From Sanguinoderma infundibulare (taxonomy: Eukaryota > Basidiomycota > Agaricomycetes > Polyporales > Polyporaceae), in contig JAVLRN010000015.1 of the NCBI GenBank assembly GCA_032821775.1, positions 310,001-374,000 on the forward strand: a DNA stretch of 64,000 nt, in the 5' to 3' direction. Made by a program: the position numbers and the translations under genes. A model generated the notes under the pieces. The model was not told the origin of the DNA. It saw only the letters and a program-made list of their open reading frames with translations, and searched no databases. This document shows positions 12,541-24,118 of this stretch, one piece after another (position 1 is the first letter of the stretch; the number at the start of each line of letters is the position of its first letter).

Positions 12541-14423
12541 ATGGCCACTCGCCGTGGTCGCTTCCGGAGTACGTATTCATTATGTCCTGCGCTGCTTCCG
12601 AGTGACCGACTAACGCGCTTCTAGCCAAACTATGTCGCAACTTCGCGCTCGGCCATTGTCCCCAAGGAGAGAAATGCAACTACATCCACGCTTCTCCCGA
12701 ATCCATCCAGACAAACATCGTGGATCCCTTCATTCAGTCATCGGTGAGCAGACCTTGTCTGGTGTGTCATCGACTTTTGACCGCGTGTTAACGGGAACCA
12801 TGCCCGTTTGACAGCTCAGCCACAGAAGCAGCGACGATCAAGTGTCCTCCACCGCGTTCTCTCCTCAGCTGTGGCCTACCCTTTCTCCAGTGACGAACGC
12901 GAGCTCGGACCACTTCGGTTACAACTGGAGCAACACGACGACGGTGGTGGATAACAAACCTTCTGCGTCTCGCATCAAGTACCGGCCTTTGTCCTGGCGC
13001 ACCACGCTCTGCAGACACTTCTTGAAGAACCGTGGCTGGTGTCCACTCAACGATGAGTGCAATTAGTATGTGCCGCTAGACCACAGCTATCTGCCATCCG
13101 CGTCCTTAGCGATGCTTCTTCACAGTATACATGATCTCACGTTGGCGGACTTCGCCAAGGATGACGTACGGTTCTCGTCTCGGCGTTCATCCACGACGGC
13201 TAACACGAAGCAACCCGAACGCGGCAAGGCCGGCACCAAGCACAGTCACTGCTGGGCCTACATCCAGGGCTTGTGTCACGTCCAGGACTGCCAGTACCTC
13301 CATCCCGTCGCGGCTTACATGTGTAAGTGCCCGTGCGCCGTAGTCGGATAAGCTTACAGGTGTCGTCGTACTTACGTGTCCTGCCACAGTCGCTGCACAC
13401 ACGCCGTGCCTCGCGTGGCCGAACTGCCGTCGGGGACCGCTTTGCCCGTACAAGCACCCCGATCCGTACATCTCCACCTCCCCCGAGACGTCACCCGTCC
13501 AGCAACCCACGGCCCTCCAACCTCCACCTCCACCTCCTCCGTCCCAACCCGACATGATCCCTCGCGGGGCTGTACCGTACAAGGGTATGTACTACTTCAA
13601 CGTGCCGCAGCCGCAGCCACCGGCTCCCTCTCTCCTTCCGCCTCTCGCGCTCCCACCGCCGTCCAGGCTACAGCCACCGGTGCTTTTCACCCACCCTTGG
13701 GAGGCGGGGGGATGGCAGGTAGCTTTCAGCCCGCCCGCCCCCGTGCCATTGCCTTTGTCATTCAGGCCGATCGCGATGAACATGACCCCTCCAGCCTGGC
13801 ACGTACCCATGCCCCCACCCGTACCCGTACCCGCTCTCGCCGACGCTGGCAACCCGGGGTTGCTACCGCCCATGTTCTCCTCCCAGGCCGCCGCCGCTGC
13901 CAGCATGTACAACATCACAGTTAGCGAGCCTCCACCGCTGCCCCCTCCCGCGGCGCTGACATACTCGAACGACACCTATGACGCAACTGCCACGGAAGCC
14001 TTCGCGGCGCAGCGGCCGCCCTCGTTCTCCGCGGCGCCGGCGCCGGCCGCGTTGGCGGCGACAGAGAACGACTTCGAGTCGTTCCCGTACGAGCCGCCGA
14101 AGTACCAGCGCGCGGGCCACGCGAAGCGGGTGAGCGTCACGATCAGGAACAAGGAGGACCTCGACGCGCTCGCGCTCGATACCAGCAGCAGAAGCACGAG
14201 CAGCGGCGGGAGCGGGAGCTCCCACGGGAGGCTGCCGTGGCAGACGCACGCCAGCGGCGCGCGCAGGGTGAGTGTCCCGTCCGGATCTGGTTGCATCGTT
14301 GCCAGTGTGGACTCGAGCTGAAGCTGACGGTTTTGGTGAAATACGTGACAGAGCTGGGCGCCGTCGTCGTCGTCACTCCGCACCGCCGAGCCGACGCCGC
14401 CGCCGGTCTTGTACGGCATGTGA
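12541..14423 (+). CDS. multi-CCCH zinc-finger protein, probable RNA-binding
   Basis: Six exons: 12541-12568, 12625-12743, 12815-13065, 13126-13322, 13390-14267, 14352-14423, giving 514 aa. Four Cys-His clusters are visible. Finger 1 (about residues 13-31) is C-x7-C-x5-C-x3-H (CRNFALGHC..CNYIH). Finger 2 is C-x9-C-x5-C-x3-H. Finger 3 is C-x7-C-x4-C-x3-H (CWAYIQGLC..CQYLH). Finger 4 is C-x5-C-x5-C-x3-H (CLAWPNC..CPYKH). Two of the fingers become complete only across splice junctions, which supports the model. The rest is Pro/Ala/Ser-rich low complexity with a basic patch (AGHAKRVSVTIR). Tandem CCCH fingers usually bind single-stranded RNA, so a role in mRNA metabolism is likely; the specific orthologue is not known. 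The last exon was chosen because it gives a clean acceptor (CGTGACAG) and a short Ser/Pro tail. Confidence 0.85.
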
Positions 14424-17343
14424 ACAGGTGAACGGGAACGTGAAGAGCGAGTCCCTCCGCTCTGATCTCTGGCTCTGGCTCTGTCTTTCCATCTCCATAT
14501 CTATCTGCGCGATGTCCTTGGGCGGAGGGCTTTGCCACCGTCGCCGGAGCTGTCGTCATCTACACCTACATCCCACATACTCCCATGCACGCCGTCCATT
14601 TTCCCCTGGATTCATTGGATACTCCCCCATCTGTGATACCATAATAGCGTCGCGGTGCGTTCGCCCTGCGCCCCCTCTGATATCCCTCACGACATAGACG
14701 ATTGTAATGTGCTCGGCAAACGCCACTTCGTTTCCATTTACATTTCCTCCCCTATACTTACCCTCTTTTGTTCGGTTTCTGATTTCTGGGTCCTGGCTGC
14801 CCTCTTATTCTTTCTCAACGACCCAAACCCCCTCATCATTGATCATCCCGTGGACCACCTCAGTTGTACTAAATTGGCATATCCTGTCTTTGTGCTACCC
14901 CATCCACTGTACGACTATGCACTGTACTAACGAACCCATCTGCTGCACATATATCCTCTCAATGTACATACCTACCCTCGGTAATCTCCAGAATCAGTGT
15001 CTGTTCAACGATGCGTCTTGCGAGGTTTCGAGTCGTATCATAGAGCTCGCAATTTGCAAGTAATATTGCACTTCGCCGGGTTCGAACCCGGGTCCGGCAC
15101 ACCGGCCCTTGTCCTTCACGCGCTTCGTGGTCCGGTCACCGACCCCCACTCGCATTTCGCAACAAAAGCGGCCTCGTCCAATTGGGGTCTTCCACGTTTC
15201 AGCTGGCAATGGCTATGGGTATTTCATTCCAAACTCGAGGGGTGATGACGAGGCTGCCTCCGCTCACTTTCCGATTGATTCCACCTACCCTGAACCGGCA
15301 GCCAGTACGGACGGACTGAAAGGCCCCCCACGACAAGGACCAGCTTTGGTCGAATTCGGAATTTTGAAAGGCTTCCCTCTGGCTTATCTGGCACCAATCT
15401 GGCACTGCCGCGAACGACGTGCCGTAGACCAATCTCATCTGATCGGTTTTCCATGATACTGTATCTGGCTAGGCACTGATCGATCTGTGTTCGCCCCAGG
15501 ATGCTACAATAAGTACAAGCAGATGCGCCCCTACTATGTTCATGTCATCACTAGAACGCGCGTGTCCGCTCGTGCTGGTCCATCGCTCTCGTCGTCGACC
15601 TGCAATTGGTCCCGGGATAGCCACCATCCCCCGCTGCAGAAAAGTCATTTCTCATCAGCATAGGGGAGACAAATTCTGGCTGAGTGCACTATGTTTTTGA
15701 GTCTTTTAATTCAAATCCCCTGCGACGGTCCGTACGCTCAAGTCCAGAAGTCCAGCTGACCTGCTTTGACAGATCTTGCCCAATGCCTGCGCCCGACGGC
15801 CCGCAGCGACTCAAAACACATGCCGTTTCAAATCTCCTTCGGATCATCATCAGTTCGCGGGCCGCAAGGTACGTTCATAGTGCTAGTCCTGTGCGCCACG
15901 GATGTGTCTGAAACATTGGGTGATGCACTAGGATGCACTCCGGCGATGTATTTCATGGACACAGGCTCCATGCGGAGTGAAGGCATCGACGCTCAGTCTT
16001 CAAGCTTCATGGCTTCCAGGTCCTCGATACCTTGTATCGTGATTGCCACCTGCCACCTGAGATCTTCAGGTATGTCCCGTTTCCTCTGTGTTCTGAATTA
16101 TGCGTATCCAAGGACTGACGCGGCGAGCGGTCCTGAAACAGGCGTAGATTCCCGCATCGCGATACTGTCAGCCGCGGACAGGCCGTGATCAACGATTTGA
16201 ACAGCCATGTCTCAGTTTGCGTGCGGTTGCGCCACCACTCAGGCTGTGCGATTCCTTGGACTACGTACTCCTCCATACCGCGCTGAACTACTCTTATCTG
16301 TAACAAACTGATAACATCACATCCCACCCCGTTCACCGCCCGCACTTCGTCCGGGCGCAACCACACGCAGGAAGATCATGACTGGGGAGGGTCGCGTCCG
16401 TCGCCGCGAATACGCGTTGAAGAGGAAGCGCTCGCCCGCGGCCTTCTGCTGTTGCGCGCACGGATTCGGGGAGTCAACTAATCCGATAGGTCGTCTTTTG
16501 TCCGGCCTGCTCGTATAATTCTGGTGAGTGCCGCACCTCTAAAATCGCTTCGAGACTTGGAGCAGGTTCAGATGCGTACCGGAGGAGGTCGATGGACGAC
16601 CCGAAGCTGCGCGTCGCGAAATTCGAGTCTGGATCGGACCGCGCGAGGTTCGTCAGTTATTGGATGAAGAATGTGGTGGCCCAGGGAGGGGAGGCTCGCC
16701 TATTCTTCCTCTGCGAGGCTCGATGTCGCACATGCGGCATATGATTATTTCTTCTACGGGTTTTGGATGTGGTTTGTTGAACATGAAGCCTGCGATAGGT
16801 GGCGTTCAAGTTGTATGCTCGTCATCAAAGGAAACGCCACTTACCGTAGTCGTCGAGAGTGGCGTTGAGGATAGCTGTAAGAGTGTCACTGACTCAGTAG
16901 AGTCGGGGGAGTTACGAGCGCGAGCGCGAGCGGTCTTCATTATGGTGGAAATGTGGTGGGTATGAAACACGAAACGGCCCGTCGTCTAGGTGCTTATGAG
17001 TGGCGGGCAGCTGATGAAGTTCGCGCATGGGAGCAGATGCTAATTTAAAGGAGGGCTGGATGAAAATGGTCCTTCAAAAGCAGGTCTTTGTTCACTCAAA
17101 AGCGATATGACAAGAGACCGGACCAGGCTTGTCTGACAGCTGGCCACAAAGCATCGCGACAAAAGTATGTGACACAAAATCTCGGAACAGGTACATGCAT
17201 GCAGACTTCCGAAACATACGCGAACGAAGAACAAGCACACCGAACAACGATGTGGTGAGCGCACCTGACGATTCTATCGTACATGCTCACTGATATCGAG
17301 AACAGAAACGGAAGGAATGACCCGACAACAACGGGGGGCACGC
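14424..17343. other. intergenic; one tRNA-like B-box
   Basis: This holds 3' flank of the CCCH gene, then unassigned sequence. At about 15074-15095 is CCGGGTTCGAACCCGG, which matches a tRNA T-arm/B-box, but no acceptor stem pairs around it on either strand, so no tRNA is called. No coding model could be supported. Confidence 0.45.
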
Positions 17344-18549
17344 TCACTCGTCACTGAGGCCCCACTTCTTCGACAGCTCCTTTCGGAGATTTTCAGCCGT
17401 GGTCATTTCAGGATCGTTGTTCCCTCTTAAGTGCCGCATGGCATTATTGCCGTGCATCCGGAGGTAATATTCGGGTTGCATTGGTCCTCTCGCACGTTGA
17501 GGCTTTTGAAACTTGGGTGACCGGGACGGATCGTGCACCCGCAGATCATCATTCCAATGCCTCTCACCCGGAGTGCCATCGGGCACGCCTTCCCGTGGTT
17601 TCACCGTTGAGGGCTTGCCCTGCGTGTAGCTGTAGCGAGGAGTCAGCGATCGCAATGATGGACTGGTGAGGGCCATGTGCTCACCGGCGAAGGTACTGAA
17701 GCCGGACTAGTGTGTCTCTGAGGGCGTACTTTCGAGGCGCAACATTCAAGTAGGAGGCGCACGAACGCGCATACTTCTTAAGCTTGTCCTTGTCCTGCTT
17801 GCAACTTGCGTTCTTGCGGGTAACAGTTGGGCCAGCCACCTTGCGACCCACTACTCTTGTCTTGTCCTTCTCTGGACTTGGTATTTGCAGAGGTTTGAAT
17901 TTGAATCTGTTGAATCGCGCACCCTTGGCAGATTCATTCCAGAACGGACGTTGTCCGGTTACATCTGCGGCCTTGGGGTTGCTGAGCTCATCGACCCACC
18001 GCTCCTCCACGACCATTTGAAAATCCCCCGGATTTGGAGTCAAGTAGGGTAGGACAACTTCGCAGTTTGTGAATTGACTGGTGGTTGGGTACGACTGACG
18101 AAAAAAGGCACGTACCTACGCTCGGGGAGATGTCCTCATTGTTCCTCCATAACACATGGTTTTCGATTTGGCGTGCCTTGCTCGGAGAGATACCCTCACT
18201 GACCGCCCACAACATGTCGTTTTGGATGCGTTCTGCTCGTGCAGTATCCCAGCCATCCGCTGGATCCTTGCGTCTGAGATCTGTGGTTGGGGAAATGAAT
18301 GTCAGTGGCCTTGCCGGACGAAACGATGCAACGGTGTAGGCACAAACCAGCCCTTAACCGGAACATTTCCCGGAAAATGTGCTTCTTGAGGACCTCTGAG
18401 CGAAGAGGCGTCCGGAAGTACGCTCGTTCTTTGGGGGATTCCGGTAGCCTCGGGCAGGGGATTTGCCGCTTCTTAGGAAATTTCTCCTCCTTGGTGGCTT
18501 GTGGAGTGTCAGCCCAGCGAAGCGGTGGATGTGTGCGATGTGGTGGCAT
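17344..18549 (-). CDS. uncharacterised protein, tandem family member 1
   Basis: Four exons on the minus strand: 18348-18549, 18116-18280, 17685-18057, 17344-17629, giving 341 aa. Intron phases are 1, 1, 2. The first donor is GTTTGT; the others are GTACGT and GTGAGC. The protein is strongly basic and rich in Lys, Arg and Pro, with no signal peptide or membrane segment. The phase-2 intron splits a helix-like stretch (YALRDTLVRLQYLR) and is followed by a GTPG motif and then EYYLRMHGNNAMRH. Those features recur in the two neighbouring genes at 21230-22833 and 24119-25876, so I treat the five genes at 17-28 kb as paralogues. Function unknown. The basic composition suggests nucleic-acid binding or nuclear location, which is inference. 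Confidence 0.65.
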
Positions 18550-19251
18550 TGTGAGTGATTGATGTGGAAAAGAGTTAGATTGACGTTGTAGAGCGGATAA
18601 GCAAGACGAGTGTCGTCTGTCGGTGAGTGGTGGTTGGGATCAAGTTGAGACGACCCGAGCGCTAAACGCGAGCCTCGAGTTCGGTCTCGTCGGCGAACAA
18701 TGGGCGGGCCCGACAATTTGCGCATCAGCGAGTCACACATTCCCAGGCTGAATGCCGCCAAATTAGAATACGTCGCGGGTTGCTTGATTGCTGTTCAATT
18801 TCTGGGACGGACGAAATGAGACGACGTGATCGTAATCCAATTCAATACGGTATTGCGAAGATGGCTACAGTGGTACGGTACACAAGTTGACGATTGAAGC
18901 AGTAAGAGAATATTCCGAATCACTGCGTTCTGGTACATTATGGATGTCAAGGAGAGGTGGGCATGCAATATGATAGATTAGGGATATCAGGGTGCGGAGT
19001 GTAGGGACTGGGATGAAACAGCACATGGCAGAGGGAGCGACATGATAGTAAGTTAATAAATAGTTCAAGGATCAAAAAATACTAAAGACTAAATCAGCAT
19101 ATACTAGCCACGACAAGAGCACTTCAGTGAGCGACGCACCAATTATAGGCGTGATATTTGGAAACACTGGTCTCGGACCGCTAACTGCGAGTGGCTCACG
19201 CCCTCGCACTCGAAATCCGATTCGAATTACACTGCGTCTTTGGCTTTAGCC
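18550..19251. other. intergenic, AT-rich, no gene seen
   Basis: This lies between the start of one family gene and the 3' end of the next. It is AT-richer than its flanks, with no supported open frame. Confidence 0.6.
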
Positions 19252-20739
19252 CTAAGCCACTTCGACATTCCTCCCTGTGGATTCCTTTAATGCCTGGCGT
19301 GACTGCTGCAGATAGTCTTCAGGTGCGTCGGTGAATTGACGAGGTCGCCTACGAAGAACGCCCGTCTCAGCAACACACGCATGGGATCTTTTCAGGCAAA
19401 GTATGGAATCGGGATCGTCATCCGCGGTGAGGTCGCCGACCGAAAGTGCAGACCACTCCGGGATCGGCGACTCCACGGAAAGAGCTCCGCAAGCGCGATG
19501 CAAACTACAAGTGAAAAGTGGTCATGAATGGAAAGAATACGGGAGGGTGAAGGCTGCAGAATCACTCACCCTTTCCGATAGCCCCAGTTGGTGATAAGGT
19601 CCGTGCCGTAACGTATGAAGGGTGCTTCTGACGTCCTCCGGCAGCCATTGGTGCAAGTGGATGTCCACTCGAAGTCCTTGCGCTTGACGAGGTATTCCTC
19701 GACCATTTTCAGCTCTTCACGTTGGATGAAGGACAGGACCGGGGAAGGTGCAACGGCCATGTCGGACGGGACGGGTTGAGGTGCCACGGCTTTGCCCTTC
19801 TTGGAGGAGCGCCGCGTGGTCTTAGATTTGTGCGCCTTCCGCTTCGATGCCTTCAACAGCGGTGCTACTGACACTTGGAACAGTTCAGCGTTTGCCTGAC
19901 AGCCATCGTTGAGCCAGGACGAACTCACCGGTAATGGGCGTCGGTTGCTTCCCTTGGTCGACTCCCGTCGACTCCCTTACCGTCACCTCAATCATGCGAC
20001 TCGACTGGGCGACAGTCACCTCAACCCGAGTGGTCGACGCAACGGGTGCGGCCTGTACCTCTGGGCTGGAAACAGGCCGCGGAATGCCAGAGGGCTTCCG
20101 GCTTTCCCGCTTCTGCACAGCTGGCTCATTCTGTGCAGGCTCGGGCTGCTCTGTAGCAGCAGTGCGCTGCTCGACCGGATCTGATTAATTCAGTAATGAG
20201 ATGAGGAGGCAAGGCAGAAAATGGATCTTTGGGAGCATGTACTCACCGCTACCCGGACCGTTATCGACACCGCTCCGTGCGGCATTGGCGGCCCTTTCGG
20301 CTGCAACACGGCGAGCTGGAAATTCAAGGGTACACAGAAGCGATAAACATTCAGCAGAACTAGTCCACTGATTATATGGAACACTTGCCAACCGCCTCGT
20401 AAAGCTCCGTCCGTCTCGCGACCTCCTCGGGAGAGTCATAATCGAAATTGGGGTCGGCCAACCGACGCGCGAAATCCCTGCTCAGTTCTATTGTTATACA
20501 CCATGAAGTACCAAAGTCAGCCTTCAGCTTCAACGTTCACGACTACGGCGCCGCAAAAGAGATTGGCACGTACCCTCGTTGTAAATCTTGCCCAGCCTCG
20601 AACGAGAAAGGCCAATGGGTGCCTGGTAGTCCTCATTCAATTTGCACGTAGCATGCACGGGCGAGAGGAGCGGGAGGGCGGGGGAAACTGGTCTTCCACG
20701 GAGAAGGACGATCGGCGAACGACGAGAACGGGGAGCCAT
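19252..20739 (-). CDS. uncharacterised protein, tandem family member 2
   Basis: Six exons: 20574-20739, 20383-20487, 20247-20315, 19929-20180, 19570-19867, 19252-19504, giving 380 aa. Intron phases are 1, 1, 1, 1, 2. Exon 3 is 69 nt, the same size and phase as exon 3 of the members at 24119 and 27129; exon 1 is 166 nt, equal to exon 1 of the member at 21230. The second donor (GTTCCA at 20382) is weak and the least certain junction. The N-terminal region is conserved-looking (SRLGKIYNEELSRDFARRLADP). Then comes an Ala/Arg/Glu helix, a Val/Thr/Ser-rich linker, a Lys-rich basic patch (SKRKAHKSKTTRRSSKKGK) and the helix LKMVEEYLVKRKDFEW, which resembles QMVDDYLGKIIRRK in the member at 27129. Function unknown. 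Confidence 0.65.
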
Positions 20740-21229
20740 CGTACACGAAGGGGAACGACCACCAAAAATCGGGGAAATAACTGAGACTGCTCTTGGGGAG
20801 GAGTCCGGAAGCAAGGCGATGGTTGGTTTGAGAGAGAGCGGGGGGTGAGACGGGAGGGCGAGCCGACCAAAAGGCTGCGGGGGCGGGTCATGGGCTCTTA
20901 AGCGAAAACCTTACCGACACACATACCGTTATTCAACTGTCAACATGCCCCGTGACGTTCCTGATACTCCATCGTACGCAAAGAGAGGGGGGCCATTGTC
21001 CTCATCAACGTGATGCAAGAATAGATCAGTTCACCGTTCAAAGCTTTAGTCGGAAACCGGAGCATCTACAAAGAGCGATCACTTTTTGGAAGCATCATAT
21101 CCCTCTGGTCAAAATACACACGTCCGATGCAAGAACGGAAGACGTAATACAAACACAGACGACAGAAAGACGAATGCACATGTCAAAACAAAGAAACTAA
21201 GTCCATGAGCGTAGAAGCCAGTCCGAAAT
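20740..21229. other. intergenic, no gene seen
   Basis: This is the promoter side of family member 2 and the 3' flank of member 3. No coding potential was recognised. Confidence 0.6.
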
Positions 21230-22833
21230 TTACCACAACCCGTACTCCGCTAGCCATTTATCGTAATCAAAAACCTCTCCAACCTCCTCCTCGCTGTCCT
21301 CACTACTACTGTACACGGTCGAATCGTCAGAGCCGAACGAAATATCCGCCTCCGACTCAAGGCTGCCGCCAGAGAAATCGAACGAAACATCCGCATCCGA
21401 CTCAACGCTGGGAGTAGGGATGTCCACCGTCTCCATTTCGGCGGCATCGTCATCGTCCTCATCACTCCACCTCAAGAACTCCAAAATGGCCTGCTCCCTC
21501 AACGCCGCCGCTTTCCGCTCCAAGATGTCGGACGACTTCGCCTTCCAGAACGTCACCGCAGCCGGGTCGACGTACACCTTGATCGTACCGAGCAGGTCCG
21601 GGTCAGCCTTGTGGTGAACGCAGTGCTTAACGTCCTCGACGTTCGGCGGAACCCGCCTCTCCATGTCGGCGTCGAGACCGAACAGCTCGGACGCTGTGTA
21701 GCCCTGAGCGTGCTTGACGTGGATACGACCCTTTCCGGTGCGGTCGATGAGCTTCTTCGCGTCGTCTGTGTCCAGGAAGTATCTGTATTGGCTTGGGGAC
21801 GGCTCGAGTTTCGTGCGCTGGGCGATGTTGCCAGCAGGTGTTCCCGGAAGTCGCGGGGTCGGTGCGTCACGCTCGTAAAGCGGCGGGAACGGGCATTGGT
21901 AGGAGGGATATATCCTGGTGGTTGTACACAGTCCATTTAGAATCTGGGATACATGACGAATGGAGTGTTGAACGTACCTCTGGAGGCGCAAGTTGTTGAA
22001 CACATTGACGCGAAGGTCTTCTGTGTCCAGAGTGTGGCCGCCAGGGAATTTGGAGACGGGCCGAGGGACCTTTTCTGGAGGGATATGCTCGGATATTTGC
22101 GCATGGGGACTGTGGACGTAATGGATCCTATCGTCGTCGACTGCGAGTAGTGGTGGCGGCGGTGGTTGGTGCGAAGACGATTCTTCGGGATTGTCCTGCC
22201 TCAATGACGACGAATTGCTGTTTAGTATGTCGTCAATGTCCGGAAGGTCGTCGATACATGAAAATATATCTCCGTCGGCTGGGACAGAGGGGATGTCGAG
22301 AGGCGGCGCATCGTCAGATAGACTTGCCGGGTTCAACGAATTGATATCTAGGGATGGGATGGTTGGGATGCGATATCCACTACCTATCAAATCCATACAC
22401 GCACCTGAGCCATTCCATCCGCCGTATCCGTCCGTGTTATAAGGCCTCAACATATCTACAGCCCGGGGCAATATATGTCAACGACCATCCATCCAGTGCG
22501 ACGAACATGGCTGGCAACGTACCGAGTGAAGCCCACCCGTCGGCGTCGTCAAGATGAAAGGGAGGTTGGAATTCCTCTGCGGGCGGAAAAGCGATGGGAT
22601 CCACTGATGGTTGAGACATGTCAGTAGGGAGTTGGTGGTTAGCAGCGTCGATGGGTAAGGAACGTACATAGTGGGGAAGTTCTGGGTCGCTTTGTATGAG
22701 AAGAGACTAGGTCGCTGTCCTCTGGATGACGCTTCTTTGGCAGAGAGGGAGGCTCAGGGACGATCCGCGCAAGCGGGTGGCAAGGAGACGCGAGCCGACG
22801 AGGGACAACAATTGGTGTTATAGTCACTGCCAT
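21230..22833 (-). CDS. uncharacterised acidic-tailed protein, tandem family member 3
   Basis: Four exons: 22668-22833, 22523-22603, 21978-22455, 21230-21914, giving 469 aa. Phases are 1, 1, 2; introns are 64, 67 and 63 nt. The start ATG begins MAVTITPIVV. Exon 1 ends in a basic nuclear-signal-like stretch (KKRHPEDS..TKRPRTS) that recurs in member 4. The middle is Pro/Ser/Asp-rich. After the phase-2 intron come LPGTP and QYRYFLDTDDAKKL, shared in pattern with members 1 and 4. Then come a conserved-looking globular part (KGRIHVKHAQGYTASELFGL) and a long Asp/Glu/Ser-rich acidic tail ending FDYDKWLAEYGLW. The 63-nt last intron is in frame and stop-free. The layout (basic N terminus, acidic C terminus) suits a nuclear protein, but no family was recognised. 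Confidence 0.75.
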
Positions 22834-24118
22834 CGCGATTGTGAAATGATGAGAATATCGGTATATCTGGACGTTGCGGGAAGAAGCTGAAAGGCAGCTG
22901 TAAGGCGCGAGCGGTGTTGAAAGAGGTTGTGGATGTGGTCAAGAGGGATGTTGAAAGCGAAAGGGCGCCTCACGTCTCCCCAACACCTAAGCGAACCATA
23001 AGCGCCGCCACATCCGGACAAAGCAAGGGCCACTCGACGTACCGAAGGTGGGCTCGCCACTCGGGAAGAACAGCCTTGGTAACAATACACGATAAACTTG
23101 TCAGTTTCGTTGGTTCTCGCGCATTAAACCTTTTGACTGACCTGGTTCAATGTTCGGTGTTCACATTGCAGATATCCATCGCAACATCCAAAAGCTTCTC
23201 TCCAAAAATGCACCTTTGGTCCTATCGAGAACTCACGAAAGCACCAAAATCTTTGAGCTTTGAAAGCCTCGAAATTCACCAGATAGTCAGTCGTTACAGC
23301 ACAATAATTCGGCGTTCGAAATAGACCTCGTGTCATTTATTTGAGAAAACCCTTCAAGGAAAACGTCTATCTATCCTGTAGAGGCATTATACTTCAGTAA
23401 GTGCCTTCTATAGTTTCTCAGTATTTCTCTAGGATTCCGCCGCTGGCGTGACATGTCGACAGACGGGTAAGCAAAGCCTGAACGAAATGCACTCGCCTTC
23501 CTCGCAATGCCAAAATCCAGACGCACAGGTACCATTTTCTATTGCTGGAGTGTTGAAAATTCAGCTTCTGTCCACGGTTCATATTCACCGTACCCTGCGG
23601 TCCTTCGATGAGCTGGCGCTGAAAGCTCACCTAGAAAAGGCGCCCAAGCCGCCGAGGGAGCGCATTGAAATTTCGAGACCACTGTCCCCTGTAGCCCAGT
23701 ATTCTACATTCAAGTTGCAGCTGGAAACGTTTGATAAATACCAGACGGGAGATGAAGGAAAGTCGAGAGATGCGTTGAGGCCATCCGAGCGAACTGGCAG
23801 TTTGGCGCCAGAGGCGGCTCGGGCTCTGATTGGCTGGGGACTAAGATCGTATATAGGAAGTACTATGGACTCGACGTACTCGATGCAAGACGGGCCAAAA
23901 AGACGTTCTACGAATTAATGTGGCCCATGGTGTGCAGTGAATGAAGTATGCGAGCGGGTATTAGACAGTGGCGTACAGTACAAGTACAGTATCAGGCCAT
24001 GGTGGGAAGCGGACTGATTCCGAGAATTGGATGAAGGCTGAAGTCTGTGATTGAATAAATAAATGGAAACACAAGCAAGTGGCGCGACGAAAGGAGTAGA
24101 AACTCGACCGGCAGACTA
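22834..24118. other. intergenic; isolated CCAAT and TATA-like elements
   Basis: Plus-strand open frames at 22914-23324 and 23448-23918 do not look like exons and cannot be joined. An ATTGG (CCAAT-type) at 23829 is followed by TATATA at about 23851 on the plus strand, but only a 17-codon frame follows. The high-coordinate end is the 3' side of family member 4. Confidence 0.45.

Noticed and set aside
15070..15100. Possible tRNA from CCGGGTTCGAACCCGG
   Set aside because: No matching acceptor or anticodon stem at tRNA spacing on either strand; the sequence is self-palindromic, which explains the T-arm look.
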